Below, piece after piece: positions 8,818 through 16,626 of a stretch of 64,000 bases of DNA (its first letter is position 1; each line of letters starts with the position of its first letter). The position numbers and the translations under genes were made by a program. Source of the stretch: Arthrobacter sp. MYb227 (GTDB lineage: Bacteria; Actinomycetota; Actinomycetes; Actinomycetales; Micrococcaceae). The notes below the pieces were generated by a model, which ran no database searches, was not told the DNA's origin, and was given only the letters and a program-made list of their open reading frames with translations. Location of the stretch: assembly GCF_002975435.1 (NCBI RefSeq), contig NZ_PCPT01000001.1:372001-436000 (forward strand), written 5' to 3'.

Positions 8818-8844
8818 CTGTCGGCAGCGGCGCAGTTTCCGTTA
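8818..8844 (-). promoter_or_regulatory. Sigma-28 (FliA)-type promoter for flbD-motAB-fliM unit
   Basis: On the minus strand a TAAC box (8841-8844) is followed by exactly 15 nt and GCCGACAG (8818-8825). This has the arrangement of the enteric FliA promoter (TAAA, 15 nt, GCCGATAA) and is the same as three other elements in this cluster apart from variable positions in the second box. The expected start site would leave a leader of about 15 nt before the flbD ATG at 8794. Confidence 0.72.
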
Positions 8845-9002
8845 GCTGGTCGGCCCCAAGGATGCCAAGTCATCCCGGATCCACCAGGTGCTGGGCGGCC
8901 CGCCAGGCAAGAAATTTGGGCACGACCTAAATCCTTCGGATCATGAGCAGGAACGGTTGTACTTCAGCACTCGAGCACGATCGTCAAAAGATCCGACCTA
9001 CC

Positions 9003-9049
9003 GTGACCGGAACCCAGCACGGTTCTTTCTTGAGGTAGATTCCGGTCAC
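9003..9049 (-). terminator. Hairpin after flgE
   Basis: Perfect 10-nt inverted repeat, GTGACCGGAA at 9003-9012 and TTCCGGTCAC at 9040-9049, starting 12 nt beyond the flgE stop (minus strand). There is no U-tract. With a sigma-28-like promoter downstream of it, it probably marks the end of the flgB-to-flgE operon. The rest of 8845-9060 shows nothing recognisable. Confidence 0.5.
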
Positions 9050-9060
9050 AGTTTCGTTCG

Positions 9061-10233
9061 CTAGCGCTTCAGATTTGCAAGTTCCTGAAGTACTTCATCA
9101 CTGGTGGTAATGATGCGGGCGTTCGCTTGGAAGCCACGCTGGGCAACAATTAAGTTAGTGAATTCTTGGGAAAGGTCAACATTAGACATTTCCAGCATGC
9201 CCCCGGCAATGTTCCCCATACCGGGATCACCCGGGGCACCGAACTCGATACCTCCGGAGTTCGCGGTGACAGCATGGCCAGACCCGCCAGCCTTTTGCAG
9301 ACCGGCAGGATTCGCCACGGAACCCAAGATGATCTGTGCGATCGCTTGCTGGGCTCCATTGGAGAAGGTGCCGGTGAGGGTTCCATCCGAGCCAAGGGTG
9401 TATGACTCAAGAGTGCCCGCAGAGCGACCGTTCTGTTCGCTGATAGAGACAGTCTTCAGCCCCGCGTACCCGGTGATCTTGCCGAGGTCCACGGCAATAC
9501 CTCCGACGTTTAAGGTGCCGCCGTTGAGGGTTCCATCTGCTGCGAGTGTCAGGTTGGAACTTCCGGTTGCCCCCGCACCGTCATTTGCAGCAACGCTCCA
9601 ACCGCCGGCCGTACGGGTGAAGGTCATTGACAGGGTGCGGCTGGTGCCATCTGCTGCAAAAATTTCCTTGTCCTGAACAATTGACTCGCCCACAGCTGTT
9701 TCCTTGGGCAGGTTCCCGATCAGTGATGCGTTTGTCGTGGCGATTCCTGGTGCAACGAGGTCCTTGGGCAAGACAATATCTTGCAGGGCACCACCATTTG
9801 GCATGACACCGTTGTTTGCCATGCGACCTTGGACAATTCCACCGCTGGGGCTAGTCAGCCGACCCATGGCATCAAAGTCAAAGGCACCGGCACGCGTCAG
9901 GGTGGTGGATCCGCCGTTGCGGGTAATGAAGAATCCGTCGCCGGCGATCATCATGTCCGAGGATCGACCGGTGTTCTGCGCCGATCCTTGGCCGAAGTTA
10001 GTGCTGATACCAGCGACCTGCACACCCAACCCGACCTGTGCGGGATTGCGCCCTCCGGCATTGGCACCTGGAGTGGTCGCGCCCTGAGTCATTTGGGACA
10101 GCGTGTCTTGGAACTGGATAGATGAGGATTTGAAACCCGCGGTATTGACGTTGGCAATATTATTACCGGTGGTATCGAGCATTGTTTGGTGGGCGCGCAG
10201 GCCCGAGATTCCTGAATACAGTGAACGAAGCAT
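9061..10233 (-). CDS. flgE: Flagellar hook protein FlgE
   Basis: FlgE polymerises into the flexible hook outside the cell. The 390-residue protein has the rod/hook N-terminal helix signature GISGLRAHQTMLDTTGNNIANVNT split over residues 8-31, a central variable hook domain, and the C-terminal VDLSQEFTNLIVAQRGFQANARI helix that packs against the N-terminus. The GMLEMSNVDLSQ region is typical of FlgE. No other long rod or hook gene (flgF, flgG) is in the window. Upstream flgD is 77 nt away. Confidence 0.94.
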   Translation of the reverse strand: MLRSLYSGISGLRAHQTMLDTTGNNIANVNTAGFKSSSIQFQDTLSQMTQGATTPGANAGGRNPAQVGLGVQVAGISTNFGQGSAQNTGRSSDMMIAGDGFFITRNGGSTTLTRAGAFDFDAMGRLTSPSGGIVQGRMANNGVMPNGGALQDIVLPKDLVAPGIATTNASLIGNLPKETAVGESIVQDKEIFAADGTSRTLSMTFTRTAGGWSVAANDGAGATGSSNLTLAADGTLNGGTLNVGGIAVDLGKITGYAGLKTVSISEQNGRSAGTLESYTLGSDGTLTGTFSNGAQQAIAQIILGSVANPAGLQKAGGSGHAVTANSGGIEFGAPGDPGMGNIAGGMLEMSNVDLSQEFTNLIVAQRGFQANARIITTSDEVLQELANLKR

Positions 10234-10310
10234 GTGGCTGACTCTTTTCTACGGATACGTGGGCAAATGGTGTTGGCTGAAAATTTGGTGCGACAGATCA
10301 AGGACTCGGT

Positions 10311-10793
10311 TTAGAGCAGTGCTATTTCCGGCTCAGGCTCGGGATCCGGTGATTGATCACCGGTGTCTTCTGGAGGTGTTGCTTCCGGAGAAATAGCTCC
10401 GATAGACACGATGTGCGAGTAGGGAATCTGCTTACCATCGACCGTGACAATGGGATCAATGCCGGCGAAAGACACGGCCGTGACAACGCCGGTGACCGGG
10501 TCCTTCCCGCCGGAGGTGATTTGGTGGCCGAGCAAGGATGAGACAGCGGTTCGTTGCTGGATGGCCAGAGATACGTCTTGCGTGGCACTGAGCATGTTCA
10601 GCTTTTCCATGGAGGCTAACTGAGTGGTCTGCGCAATCATGTCGTTGGTGTCCATGGGTGAGCTCGGGTCTTGGTTCGCTAGTTGAGTGACCAACAGATG
10701 CATGAACATTTCCCCGTCCATTGCTTGTTTGGGGGCACGAACCGGCTGGTTTCCCAATCCAAATTGAGATACTTCGATGGGTGAAATTGTCAT
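10311..10793 (-). CDS. flgD: Hook cap / scaffolding protein FlgD
   Basis: FlgD forms the temporary cap needed for hook growth. The frame is open further upstream but the real start is the ATG at 10793, with AGGAAGG ahead of it; residues upstream of that lack family similarity and overlap fliK. The 160-residue product has the FlgD signature FMHLLVTQLANQDPSSPMD followed by FIAQ-like DMIAQTTQLASMEKLN, then a hydrophilic Pro/Glu tail. It is short compared with enteric FlgD (about 230 residues) and has only a reduced C-terminal domain. It lies between fliK and flgE, as in many Gram-positive clusters. Confidence 0.92.
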   Translation of the reverse strand: MTISPIEVSQFGLGNQPVRAPKQAMDGEMFMHLLVTQLANQDPSSPMDTNDMIAQTTQLASMEKLNMLSATQDVSLAIQQRTAVSSLLGHQITSGGKDPVTGVVTAVSFAGIDPIVTVDGKQIPYSHIVSIGAISPEATPPEDTGDQSPDPEPEPEIALL

Positions 10794-10809
10794 GGTGTGA
10801 GCTTCCTTC

Positions 10810-12399
10810 CTAGGCCAGCACGTCGAGGTGGGTGGAATTCGGTGCGGGTAAAACGAGGTCTGCAATAGGAAGGACAGCCGGTACATCACTGGGTTGCCGT
10901 TCCCTCGATACATGGGTGGGGAGTCCAGGACCGAAACGCTGACCATCCGCGGCGCTGGGGTTTCCACTTCCGGTTCCGAGATCAGTTGCCGTTCCGAGGC
11001 TGAGCGTTCCTGCACCAGTAGCTGCCAGATCACGGCGTAATTCTGGCAACAGGGCGCGCAAGGCCTCTCGCCCGGCCTCGGTAGGTGCGCTCAATTCGAC
11101 GCGTAGGCCTTCCTGCCCGAGGTAGGCCCTGACGGTTACCGGACCCAGCGAATCTGGGGCAACGTTGATGCTCAATGTCCTCTCCCCATGAGGACCCGTT
11201 GCCAAGGCCACCAGGGGACCTACAAGTTGCCGGTGCAGCGATACCGTCTGTGCGCCTCGGGCTACTGCGCTTTCCACGGCGAGCGCACTAACCCCGGATG
11301 TTGCTTCGAGACTCGCGGTGGTTGTCTCTGGTGCTTCGAGAACTATGGTTCCGGGCGAGACAAGCGCCGGTATCTGAGGTGAAAGGTGAACAGTGGATCC
11401 CTGCGGATGCATCGCGGCTGGTTGCGGGACATCGATCACCATCGGATCCTGCGGCGCTAGCGCCGTTGTCTGCGAGGTATCGACAACGGTTGTGTGCTGT
11501 TCCGTGGATGAAGTTCTCACCGGCATTGTCGCAAGGTTTGCAGGTACAGCGCTAGGACGGAAAAACTGGCTCGGAACCTCAACTGAAGGTTCGGCCAGCG
11601 CAAGATCCGGATGACCGATCAGGGCGGCTTGTGGCGGCAGCGAAGTGTTCTGGCTTGCTGCTCCAAGCACTGCCGTATTTACCGAAGCACCCGTGGGGAA
11701 AGCCGTCGCACTCGATGAGCTGTCTTCTACGCTGCTGGAAATTAGCCGAGGTTCCTCTGCCATTTGTTCAAGGGGGCGCTTCCCCACGACTTCCGGTTCA
11801 AGCTGCCCGGCTGAGCCGGACTCAGCTAGCAGTGTTGCTTCCATCAAGGGATGAGGCAACATCCCGGTTTGTGTCTGCGGACTGTTGGTTGCTACGCCGG
11901 CGTTTTCCTTTGGAGCGGCAGGGCCGGTTGTCGATGCTGGCAGTGTGCCTTGAGTTTCGGGCGTCGGTTGCTTGAGCGGCGTTGTCGATTCAAACAGTTC
12001 CCGGTGCGAAAGACTGGCTGCGTTTTCATCCGGTTGCCGTGGGGCGGAGACGTCCTCCGGTGCGGCGCTCGGGGAGCAAAGCGGTTCGCTTACGGCTTCC
12101 TCTTTGGCAGGGGGCAGCACGGCAGTGCTATCAGGAGTCTGTGCAGGAATCACGAACATGGCAGAGATCTTTGCTGTGGGGAGCAACTTTTCCGTGTCTG
12201 GGCTCACCGGAATCTCCTGCGTGTTCTCTTCAGCGAGGGAATGCTCCGATTCTAGGTACCCGGGCGGCTGCGAAGTTGGTGCGTCGGAAGGCAACATCGA
12301 GGAAACTATTGATCTAAATGCGTTTGATGATGAATCACCGCCGCGTGAGGGCAGGAATGTTCCCGGCGTTGGTTGGAGCGCTGAGAGGAATGGAATCAA
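10810..12399 (-). CDS. fliK: Flagellar hook-length control protein FliK
   Basis: FliK is exported during hook growth and its C-terminal domain triggers the substrate switch of FlhB. The 529-residue protein is mostly low-complexity Pro/Ser/Thr/Ala sequence, as usual for the ruler part. From about residue 390 it has a compact domain with GERTLSINVAPDSLGPVTV and LRVELSAPTEAGREALR, which matches the FliK C-terminal (Flg_hook) domain. It overlaps the NlpC/P60 gene by 4 nt and is followed by flgD after 16 nt. Confidence 0.9.
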   Translation of the reverse strand: MIPFLSALQPTPGTFLPSRGGDSSSNAFRSIVSSMLPSDAPTSQPPGYLESEHSLAEENTQEIPVSPDTEKLLPTAKISAMFVIPAQTPDSTAVLPPAKEEAVSEPLCSPSAAPEDVSAPRQPDENAASLSHRELFESTTPLKQPTPETQGTLPASTTGPAAPKENAGVATNSPQTQTGMLPHPLMEATLLAESGSAGQLEPEVVGKRPLEQMAEEPRLISSSVEDSSSSATAFPTGASVNTAVLGAASQNTSLPPQAALIGHPDLALAEPSVEVPSQFFRPSAVPANLATMPVRTSSTEQHTTVVDTSQTTALAPQDPMVIDVPQPAAMHPQGSTVHLSPQIPALVSPGTIVLEAPETTTASLEATSGVSALAVESAVARGAQTVSLHRQLVGPLVALATGPHGERTLSINVAPDSLGPVTVRAYLGQEGLRVELSAPTEAGREALRALLPELRRDLAATGAGTLSLGTATDLGTGSGNPSAADGQRFGPGLPTHVSRERQPSDVPAVLPIADLVLPAPNSTHLDVLA

Positions 12400-13238
12400 G
12401 GATTTTTCACCGCCGTATTGAATGTTGCACGTTGGGCCGATGCAGTAAGTTCCGCGGCTTTGACGCTGGCTTCGCGTATTAGAGTTTCCGTCGCTTCTTG
12501 AGACGAGGGGGGTTCCTGAGCGGGAACGATACGTCTAATCGTCATAATTTGGGCGTCGGTTTCAAAAAGTTTGCGGATGCTCACGCTTTCACCGGGACGT
12601 GGAGCATGAATCATTTTATTTTCACCCAGGTAGATGCCGATATGTGCCCCGCCACGGGTGACAATCAGGTCACCGGGCTTGGCTTGTGTCAGTGAAGGAA
12701 CCTCGGTTCCCTGCTTTGCTTGGTCGCGAGCCACACGCGGTAATTCCACGCCCAGATCGCGAAATGTGTGTTGGACAAATGATGAACAGTCGAGGCCAAT
12801 CTTCGGGTTGTTACCGCCCCATACGTAGGGAACACCCAGATATTTGCGAGCTTCTCGAACCACGTCGACACCCGAGCTGGGGCCATCGGCGACCTTTTTG
12901 ACAGCTTCGACTTCCGTAGTTGTTTTCTTGCTCGTAGGGTTCCCTGCAGGGGCAAGAGTTTCAGGTGCTGTGGGAATGGTCTTGGTTTCGTCCACACGGC
13001 TGGTTGCAGGTTCTAGGGCTTGTTGCAGAAGTTTGGTGAAATCAGTGGAGTTGGTGTCATTAAACGGCCCGGTTGGTATTCCCGAACCCGTGGTTGAAGC
13101 TAGGCCTCCGGGAGCCGAGTTCTCATTGAGGCTCTTCACCGGGGCGGGTGCCAAATATGCACTGGGTTTGGAGCCAGTCATCGTGGCAAGAGTTCCTTGG
13201 ATGGCGCCAATGCGCGAAGCAACTTCGTGGTAGCCCAC
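12396..13238 (-). CDS. NlpC/P60 peptidoglycan hydrolase inside the flagellar operon
   Basis: This 280-residue protein has an NlpC/P60 cysteine peptidase domain at about 122-237: VREARKYLGVPYVWGGNNP, the catalytic Cys151 in LDCSSF, His199 in AHIGIYLG and a third polar residue His211 in KMIHAP. Such enzymes cleave peptide stems of peptidoglycan. It has no Sec signal peptide; the first 110 residues are Ser/Thr/Pro-rich with a small helix (TDFTKLLQQALE), resembling flagellar export substrates. It overlaps fliJ and fliK, so it belongs to the operon. The likely role is to open the wall for the rod, the job of FlgJ in proteobacteria; that role is inference. Confidence 0.88.
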   Translation of the reverse strand: MGYHEVASRIGAIQGTLATMTGSKPSAYLAPAPVKSLNENSAPGGLASTTGSGIPTGPFNDTNSTDFTKLLQQALEPATSRVDETKTIPTAPETLAPAGNPTSKKTTTEVEAVKKVADGPSSGVDVVREARKYLGVPYVWGGNNPKIGLDCSSFVQHTFRDLGVELPRVARDQAKQGTEVPSLTQAKPGDLIVTRGGAHIGIYLGENKMIHAPRPGESVSIRKLFETDAQIMTIRRIVPAQEPPSSQEATETLIREASVKAAELTASAQRATFNTAVKNP

Positions 13239-13660
13239 TATGTGTCCCTTCCTCGGGAGCCGCTAGAGCTCAGATCATCAAGCAATGCCTGCTCACGGCC
13301 CAAGTCTTCAAGACGCAATTCACATGCATGTTTCTCGGCAAGTTTTTCAAGTGCCTTAACATCACTTCTGGCATGTTGGTGCAGTTGGAGTGCGTGCTGT
13401 GCCTTCTCATTGAGGGTTTGAACCAAGGCATTGAGTTCTACGAGCATTGAGCTAGTTGATGCTCTTGCCGCGGCAGCAGCGAGCATTGTTGCTGCATCGA
13501 CTGGATTCTGCTCCGTCTGAGCTGTATTTTCACGGACCTTACGCATGGTGGCTTGCCCACCGCGCAGGGCTTTGTTGGCCGCCGCCAGTTCGCCCGCGGC
13601 CTTATTTTCCTGCAATTCTCGTAAGCGCAGGAGTCCCGAAAGAGGAAAGTTCCTACCCAT
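13238..13660 (-). CDS. fliJ: Flagellar export chaperone FliJ
   Basis: FliJ is the coiled-coil stalk of the export ATPase complex. The 140-residue product is almost entirely predicted helix, with Ala, Glu, Gln and Arg heptad patterns throughout (LLRLRELQENKAAGELAAAN, then ALVQTLNEKAQHALQLHQ). Primary sequence is weakly conserved in this family. The call rests on the coiled-coil nature, length and position immediately after fliI, with which it shares the boundary base 13660. Confidence 0.85.
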   Translation of the reverse strand: MGRNFPLSGLLRLRELQENKAAGELAAANKALRGGQATMRKVRENTAQTEQNPVDAATMLAAAAARASTSSMLVELNALVQTLNEKAQHALQLHQHARSDVKALEKLAEKHACELRLEDLGREQALLDDLSSSGSRGRDT

Positions 13661-14979
13661 TAGTTCACTCCCAAAGTTTGTAGCAGGTTAGCCAATTCGC
13701 TCCACGCTTGTTCCCCGGGCACTGGCTCTTCCAGACGCTGACGCAAGAAATTATTGATTGCCTGTTCGTTATCAACCGCTGTGTCAACCAAGGGGTTACT
13801 GCCGCGTTGGTAGGCACCAACATCCAGCAGATCTTGCACCGAGCGGCGGGCCGCCATCACCCGACGCAGTGTTGCAGCTGCCTTAGCCTGCTCTCGGGTA
13901 GTGACCCTGTTGGCCACACGGGACACCGATGCAAGTGCATCAATAGACGGGAAATGCCCGGCGACCGCAAGTTTCCGATCCAGCACAATGTGCCCATCGA
14001 GTAGCGATCGAGTGGAATCGGCAATTGGCTCATTGTGGTCATCACCGTCAACGAGCACCGTATAGATCCCGGTGATTGAACCATGTGCGTCGCTTCCGGC
14101 ACGTTCCAATAGGCGGGCCAGCAACGAGAACGTTGATGGTGGGTATCCGCGAGTTGCCGGTGGTTCGCCCGCGGAAAGCCCAATTTCGCGTTGGGCCATG
14201 GCCACGCGGGTCAATGAATCCATCATCAACAGGACTTGCGCGCCAGATTCCCTGAAAGACTCCGCGATGCGAGTGGCAACAAAGGCTGCCCGCAGGCGCA
14301 TACGAGCGGGCTCATCCGCCGTGGACACAACGACAATGGAGCGTGCCAAGCCCTCGGGACCCAGGTCTTCTTCGAGGAACTCGCGAACTTCACGGCCGCG
14401 CTCCCCCACTAGGGCAATGACATTGATTTGGGCAGCGGAGCCGCGAGCAATCATCGATAGAAGCGAAGATTTACCAACCCCCGAGCCTGCGAATAGGCCG
14501 ATACGTTGGCCAGCGCCCACTGCGGTGAGCGTGTCCATCACTCGGACGCCCAAATGTAGGGATTCGGTGATGCGGGTGCGTTCCAGTGCGGCTGGCGTCG
14601 TATGCTCCATCGGAACTAGCTGTTGTTCCCCCAGCGGTCCCTTTCCATCAATGGGATTACCCAGACCATCGAGGACTCGTCCAAGTAGGCCGGGGCCGGT
14701 GGGGACTGACGCTGCGGATCCGCTGTTGAACACTAGATCACCGACGCTGATTTTTTCGATTTCACCCAGCGGCATGCAGTGCAGGGTGGAACGGCGGGCG
14801 GCTACAACCTCGGCGGATACCTTTTGCTCTCCTATTTCAAGAACTGTGCCCAAGGGTGCGTTGAGTCCAGAAATCTCTAGCCCCAGGCCCACCACAGAGG
14901 TGACGACGCCGAGACGAGCTGGGGCAGCCGCTGTCAGCGCGAGTTCAAGTTCCGGCCAGGCAAGCGTGTTCGAACGCAT
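13660..14979 (-). CDS. fliI: Flagellum-specific ATPase FliI
   Basis: FliI is the F1-beta-like ATPase that feeds substrates to the export gate. The 439-residue protein has an N-terminal beta-barrel domain, Walker A GSGVGKSS at 165-172, Walker B in VLLMMDSLTRVA, and the family sequence GEPPATRGYPPSTFSLLARLLERAG. The C-terminal helical domain ends in LANLLQTLGVN. Length is typical. It lies between fliH and fliJ with 1-nt overlaps on both sides. Confidence 0.97.
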   Translation of the reverse strand: MRSNTLAWPELELALTAAAPARLGVVTSVVGLGLEISGLNAPLGTVLEIGEQKVSAEVVAARRSTLHCMPLGEIEKISVGDLVFNSGSAASVPTGPGLLGRVLDGLGNPIDGKGPLGEQQLVPMEHTTPAALERTRITESLHLGVRVMDTLTAVGAGQRIGLFAGSGVGKSSLLSMIARGSAAQINVIALVGERGREVREFLEEDLGPEGLARSIVVVSTADEPARMRLRAAFVATRIAESFRESGAQVLLMMDSLTRVAMAQREIGLSAGEPPATRGYPPSTFSLLARLLERAGSDAHGSITGIYTVLVDGDDHNEPIADSTRSLLDGHIVLDRKLAVAGHFPSIDALASVSRVANRVTTREQAKAAATLRRVMAARRSVQDLLDVGAYQRGSNPLVDTAVDNEQAINNFLRQRLEEPVPGEQAWSELANLLQTLGVN

Positions 14980-15581
14980 TAGAGCCCACCCCGTAATGCC
15001 TTGGCTGCGCGTTCGAAGGCTGTCTTGATGCGTGCGTCCAAGAAGCCTTCGGCAAACGCCGTCATGGCATCCCCGCGCGCAAGCGATGAATCAGCAACCA
15101 ACGCAATATCCGTGCCGGGAACCTTGCTCAGTCCCAGCAGCGAGAGGTCTTCGTGGTTCATCCGAATTTCGCGCACGGTATGTGCCTCAATGCCAGCTAG
15201 TGCCCTATCGATCGCGGCCTTGGCGCCCAGAGACTCATTGGACAGTTCCTGACCAATGATCTTTTCGGCAAGGAGCAAGGCGGTTTCGGCCATGACCGAT
15301 GACGCCTGCTCAAGTACTGGAACGGTGCGCTGGGTTAGCGCGTCGGCGGCTGCCGCTAAGGCTCTAATAGCACGTGCTTGTTCAGCAGCGTGCTGTGCTT
15401 CGGCCGCTGCCTGAACTTGGGCAAGGTGCTCGCGTTGCCTGCGCGCAGCGGCTTCTGCTGCCCGCATACCCGTTGCATATCCTGCTGCGTAGCCATGGGT
15501 TTGCGATAAGGCACCTTGGCGCGCTGCCTCACCGGACACCTCTAGTTGGCCAAATACGGCAGGTTCAAATCCCCGTGGCAT
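14979..15581 (-). CDS. fliH: Flagellar assembly protein FliH
   Basis: FliH holds FliI inactive and tethers it to the C-ring. The 200-residue protein has a helical, Ala/Gln/Glu-rich central part (AAEAAARRQREHLAQVQAA) and a C-terminal domain with AETALLLAEKIIGQEL and LGAKAAIDRALAGI, typical of FliH/V-ATPase E-like stators. The ATG at 15581 is preferred because GGAGGG lies just upstream; the frame stays open to 15629 but that would overlap fliG. It lies between fliG and fliI. Confidence 0.9.
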   Translation of the reverse strand: MPRGFEPAVFGQLEVSGEAARQGALSQTHGYAAGYATGMRAAEAAARRQREHLAQVQAAAEAQHAAEQARAIRALAAAADALTQRTVPVLEQASSVMAETALLLAEKIIGQELSNESLGAKAAIDRALAGIEAHTVREIRMNHEDLSLLGLSKVPGTDIALVADSSLARGDAMTAFAEGFLDARIKTAFERAAKALRGGL

Positions 15582-15594
15582 AAGGCCCTCCGGT

Positions 15595-16626
15595 TCAGAG
15601 GACAAAGTCATCTTCGTCGCCACGCTCAATAGTTATTTCACCAGTGGTTTCCAATTCCCGAATGGATCGAACAATATCGGCACGGGCTTCCTCAACTTGG
15701 GACACACGCACCCGACCCATTGAAGCGATTTCCGCATCCAACACTTCTTTGGTGCGGTCGGAGATGTTCGCCCGAATGGTCGTCTCGACACCATCCCCGG
15801 CCCCCTTGAGTGCATAGGCCAGGATGGTGGGGTTGATACCACGGAGTACCCGCTGGACGTCTTTGCGTTCGAACTTCACGATGTCACTGAAGGAGAGCAT
15901 GCGGGAACGTACTTCCTCGGCAAGCAATGGATCACGCAGTTCAAGGGATTGCAGCACATCCTTCTCGATGGCCACATCCGACCTATTAAGGATTTCCACC
16001 AAGGGTTGGATACCACCGACGGCTTCCACTGGCTCACGCGGTGTGGTGATGTTTCCGGTGCGTTTCTTCAGTGCCTCGGCCACCACACGCACGGCCTCAG
16101 GTGCAGCCGATCCCATGGTCGCCAGCGCGCTTGCTACGTCGGTTCGAACACCTGATTCAAAGCTGGAAAGAACTGCCGATCCAATATCTGGGCGCAGGTG
16201 GGCAATGACTAGGGCAGCTGTCTGCGGCAGCTCCCCATCAAGCAGCGCAACAACTTGTGCGGCATCGGTACCTTCCAAGAACTCAAAGGTCATTCCAGCA
16301 AGTGATGAGGAGAGCCTGTCCATCACCGAATTGGCTTTGTCCGAACCAAATGATGCTTCCAGCAGCCCGGCGGCAATTTCCCGCCCACCGCGTGCGTTCA
16401 ATTGCCCGGAAGTTGCAAGCTCATGGACCTCGTGGATTGCATCTTGCACGGTTTGAGCATCAACTCGGCGCAGGCGCACCAGTTCTCCGGCAATCTCGTC
16501 CGCCTCGAATTCATTGAAGTGCCGTAGCACTTCCGCGGCGTGTTCCTTTTCCATTTGCATCAAGACAATGGCGACTTTTTGGGTTCCGCTCAACATCGCT
16601 GAACCACCCGGTCCGAGGGGCTTCAC
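15595..16626 (-). CDS. fliG: Flagellar motor switch protein FliG
   Basis: FliG is the rotor protein that receives torque from MotA and binds FliF. The 343-residue product has the N-terminal FliF-binding domain (GTQKVAIVLMQMEKEHAAEVL), the middle domain with GELPQTAALVIAHL in place of the EHPQ motif, and the C-terminal torque domain with LKGAGDGVETTIRANISDR. The charged torque-helix residues are present. It overlaps fliF by 4 nt. Confidence 0.96.
   Translation of the reverse strand: MKPLGPGGSAMLSGTQKVAIVLMQMEKEHAAEVLRHFNEFEADEIAGELVRLRRVDAQTVQDAIHEVHELATSGQLNARGGREIAAGLLEASFGSDKANSVMDRLSSSLAGMTFEFLEGTDAAQVVALLDGELPQTAALVIAHLRPDIGSAVLSSFESGVRTDVASALATMGSAAPEAVRVVAEALKKRTGNITTPREPVEAVGGIQPLVEILNRSDVAIEKDVLQSLELRDPLLAEEVRSRMLSFSDIVKFERKDVQRVLRGINPTILAYALKGAGDGVETTIRANISDRTKEVLDAEIASMGRVRVSQVEEARADIVRSIRELETTGEITIERGDEDDFVL

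Noticed and set aside
10240-10320. Possible fifth sigma-28 site upstream of flgE (TAAA, 15 nt, GTCGCACC, minus strand)
   Set aside because: The -10 half lacks the CGAT core, and flgE is well placed to be read from the flgB operon.
10794-11033. N-terminal extension of flgD
   Set aside because: It overlaps fliK, lacks FlgD similarity, and AGGAAGG precedes the internal ATG at 10793.
14072-15028. 318-codon open frame on the plus strand
   Set aside because: It is antisense to fliI, has low-complexity Ser/Arg/Pro content and no family similarity; a shadow of a high-GC gene.
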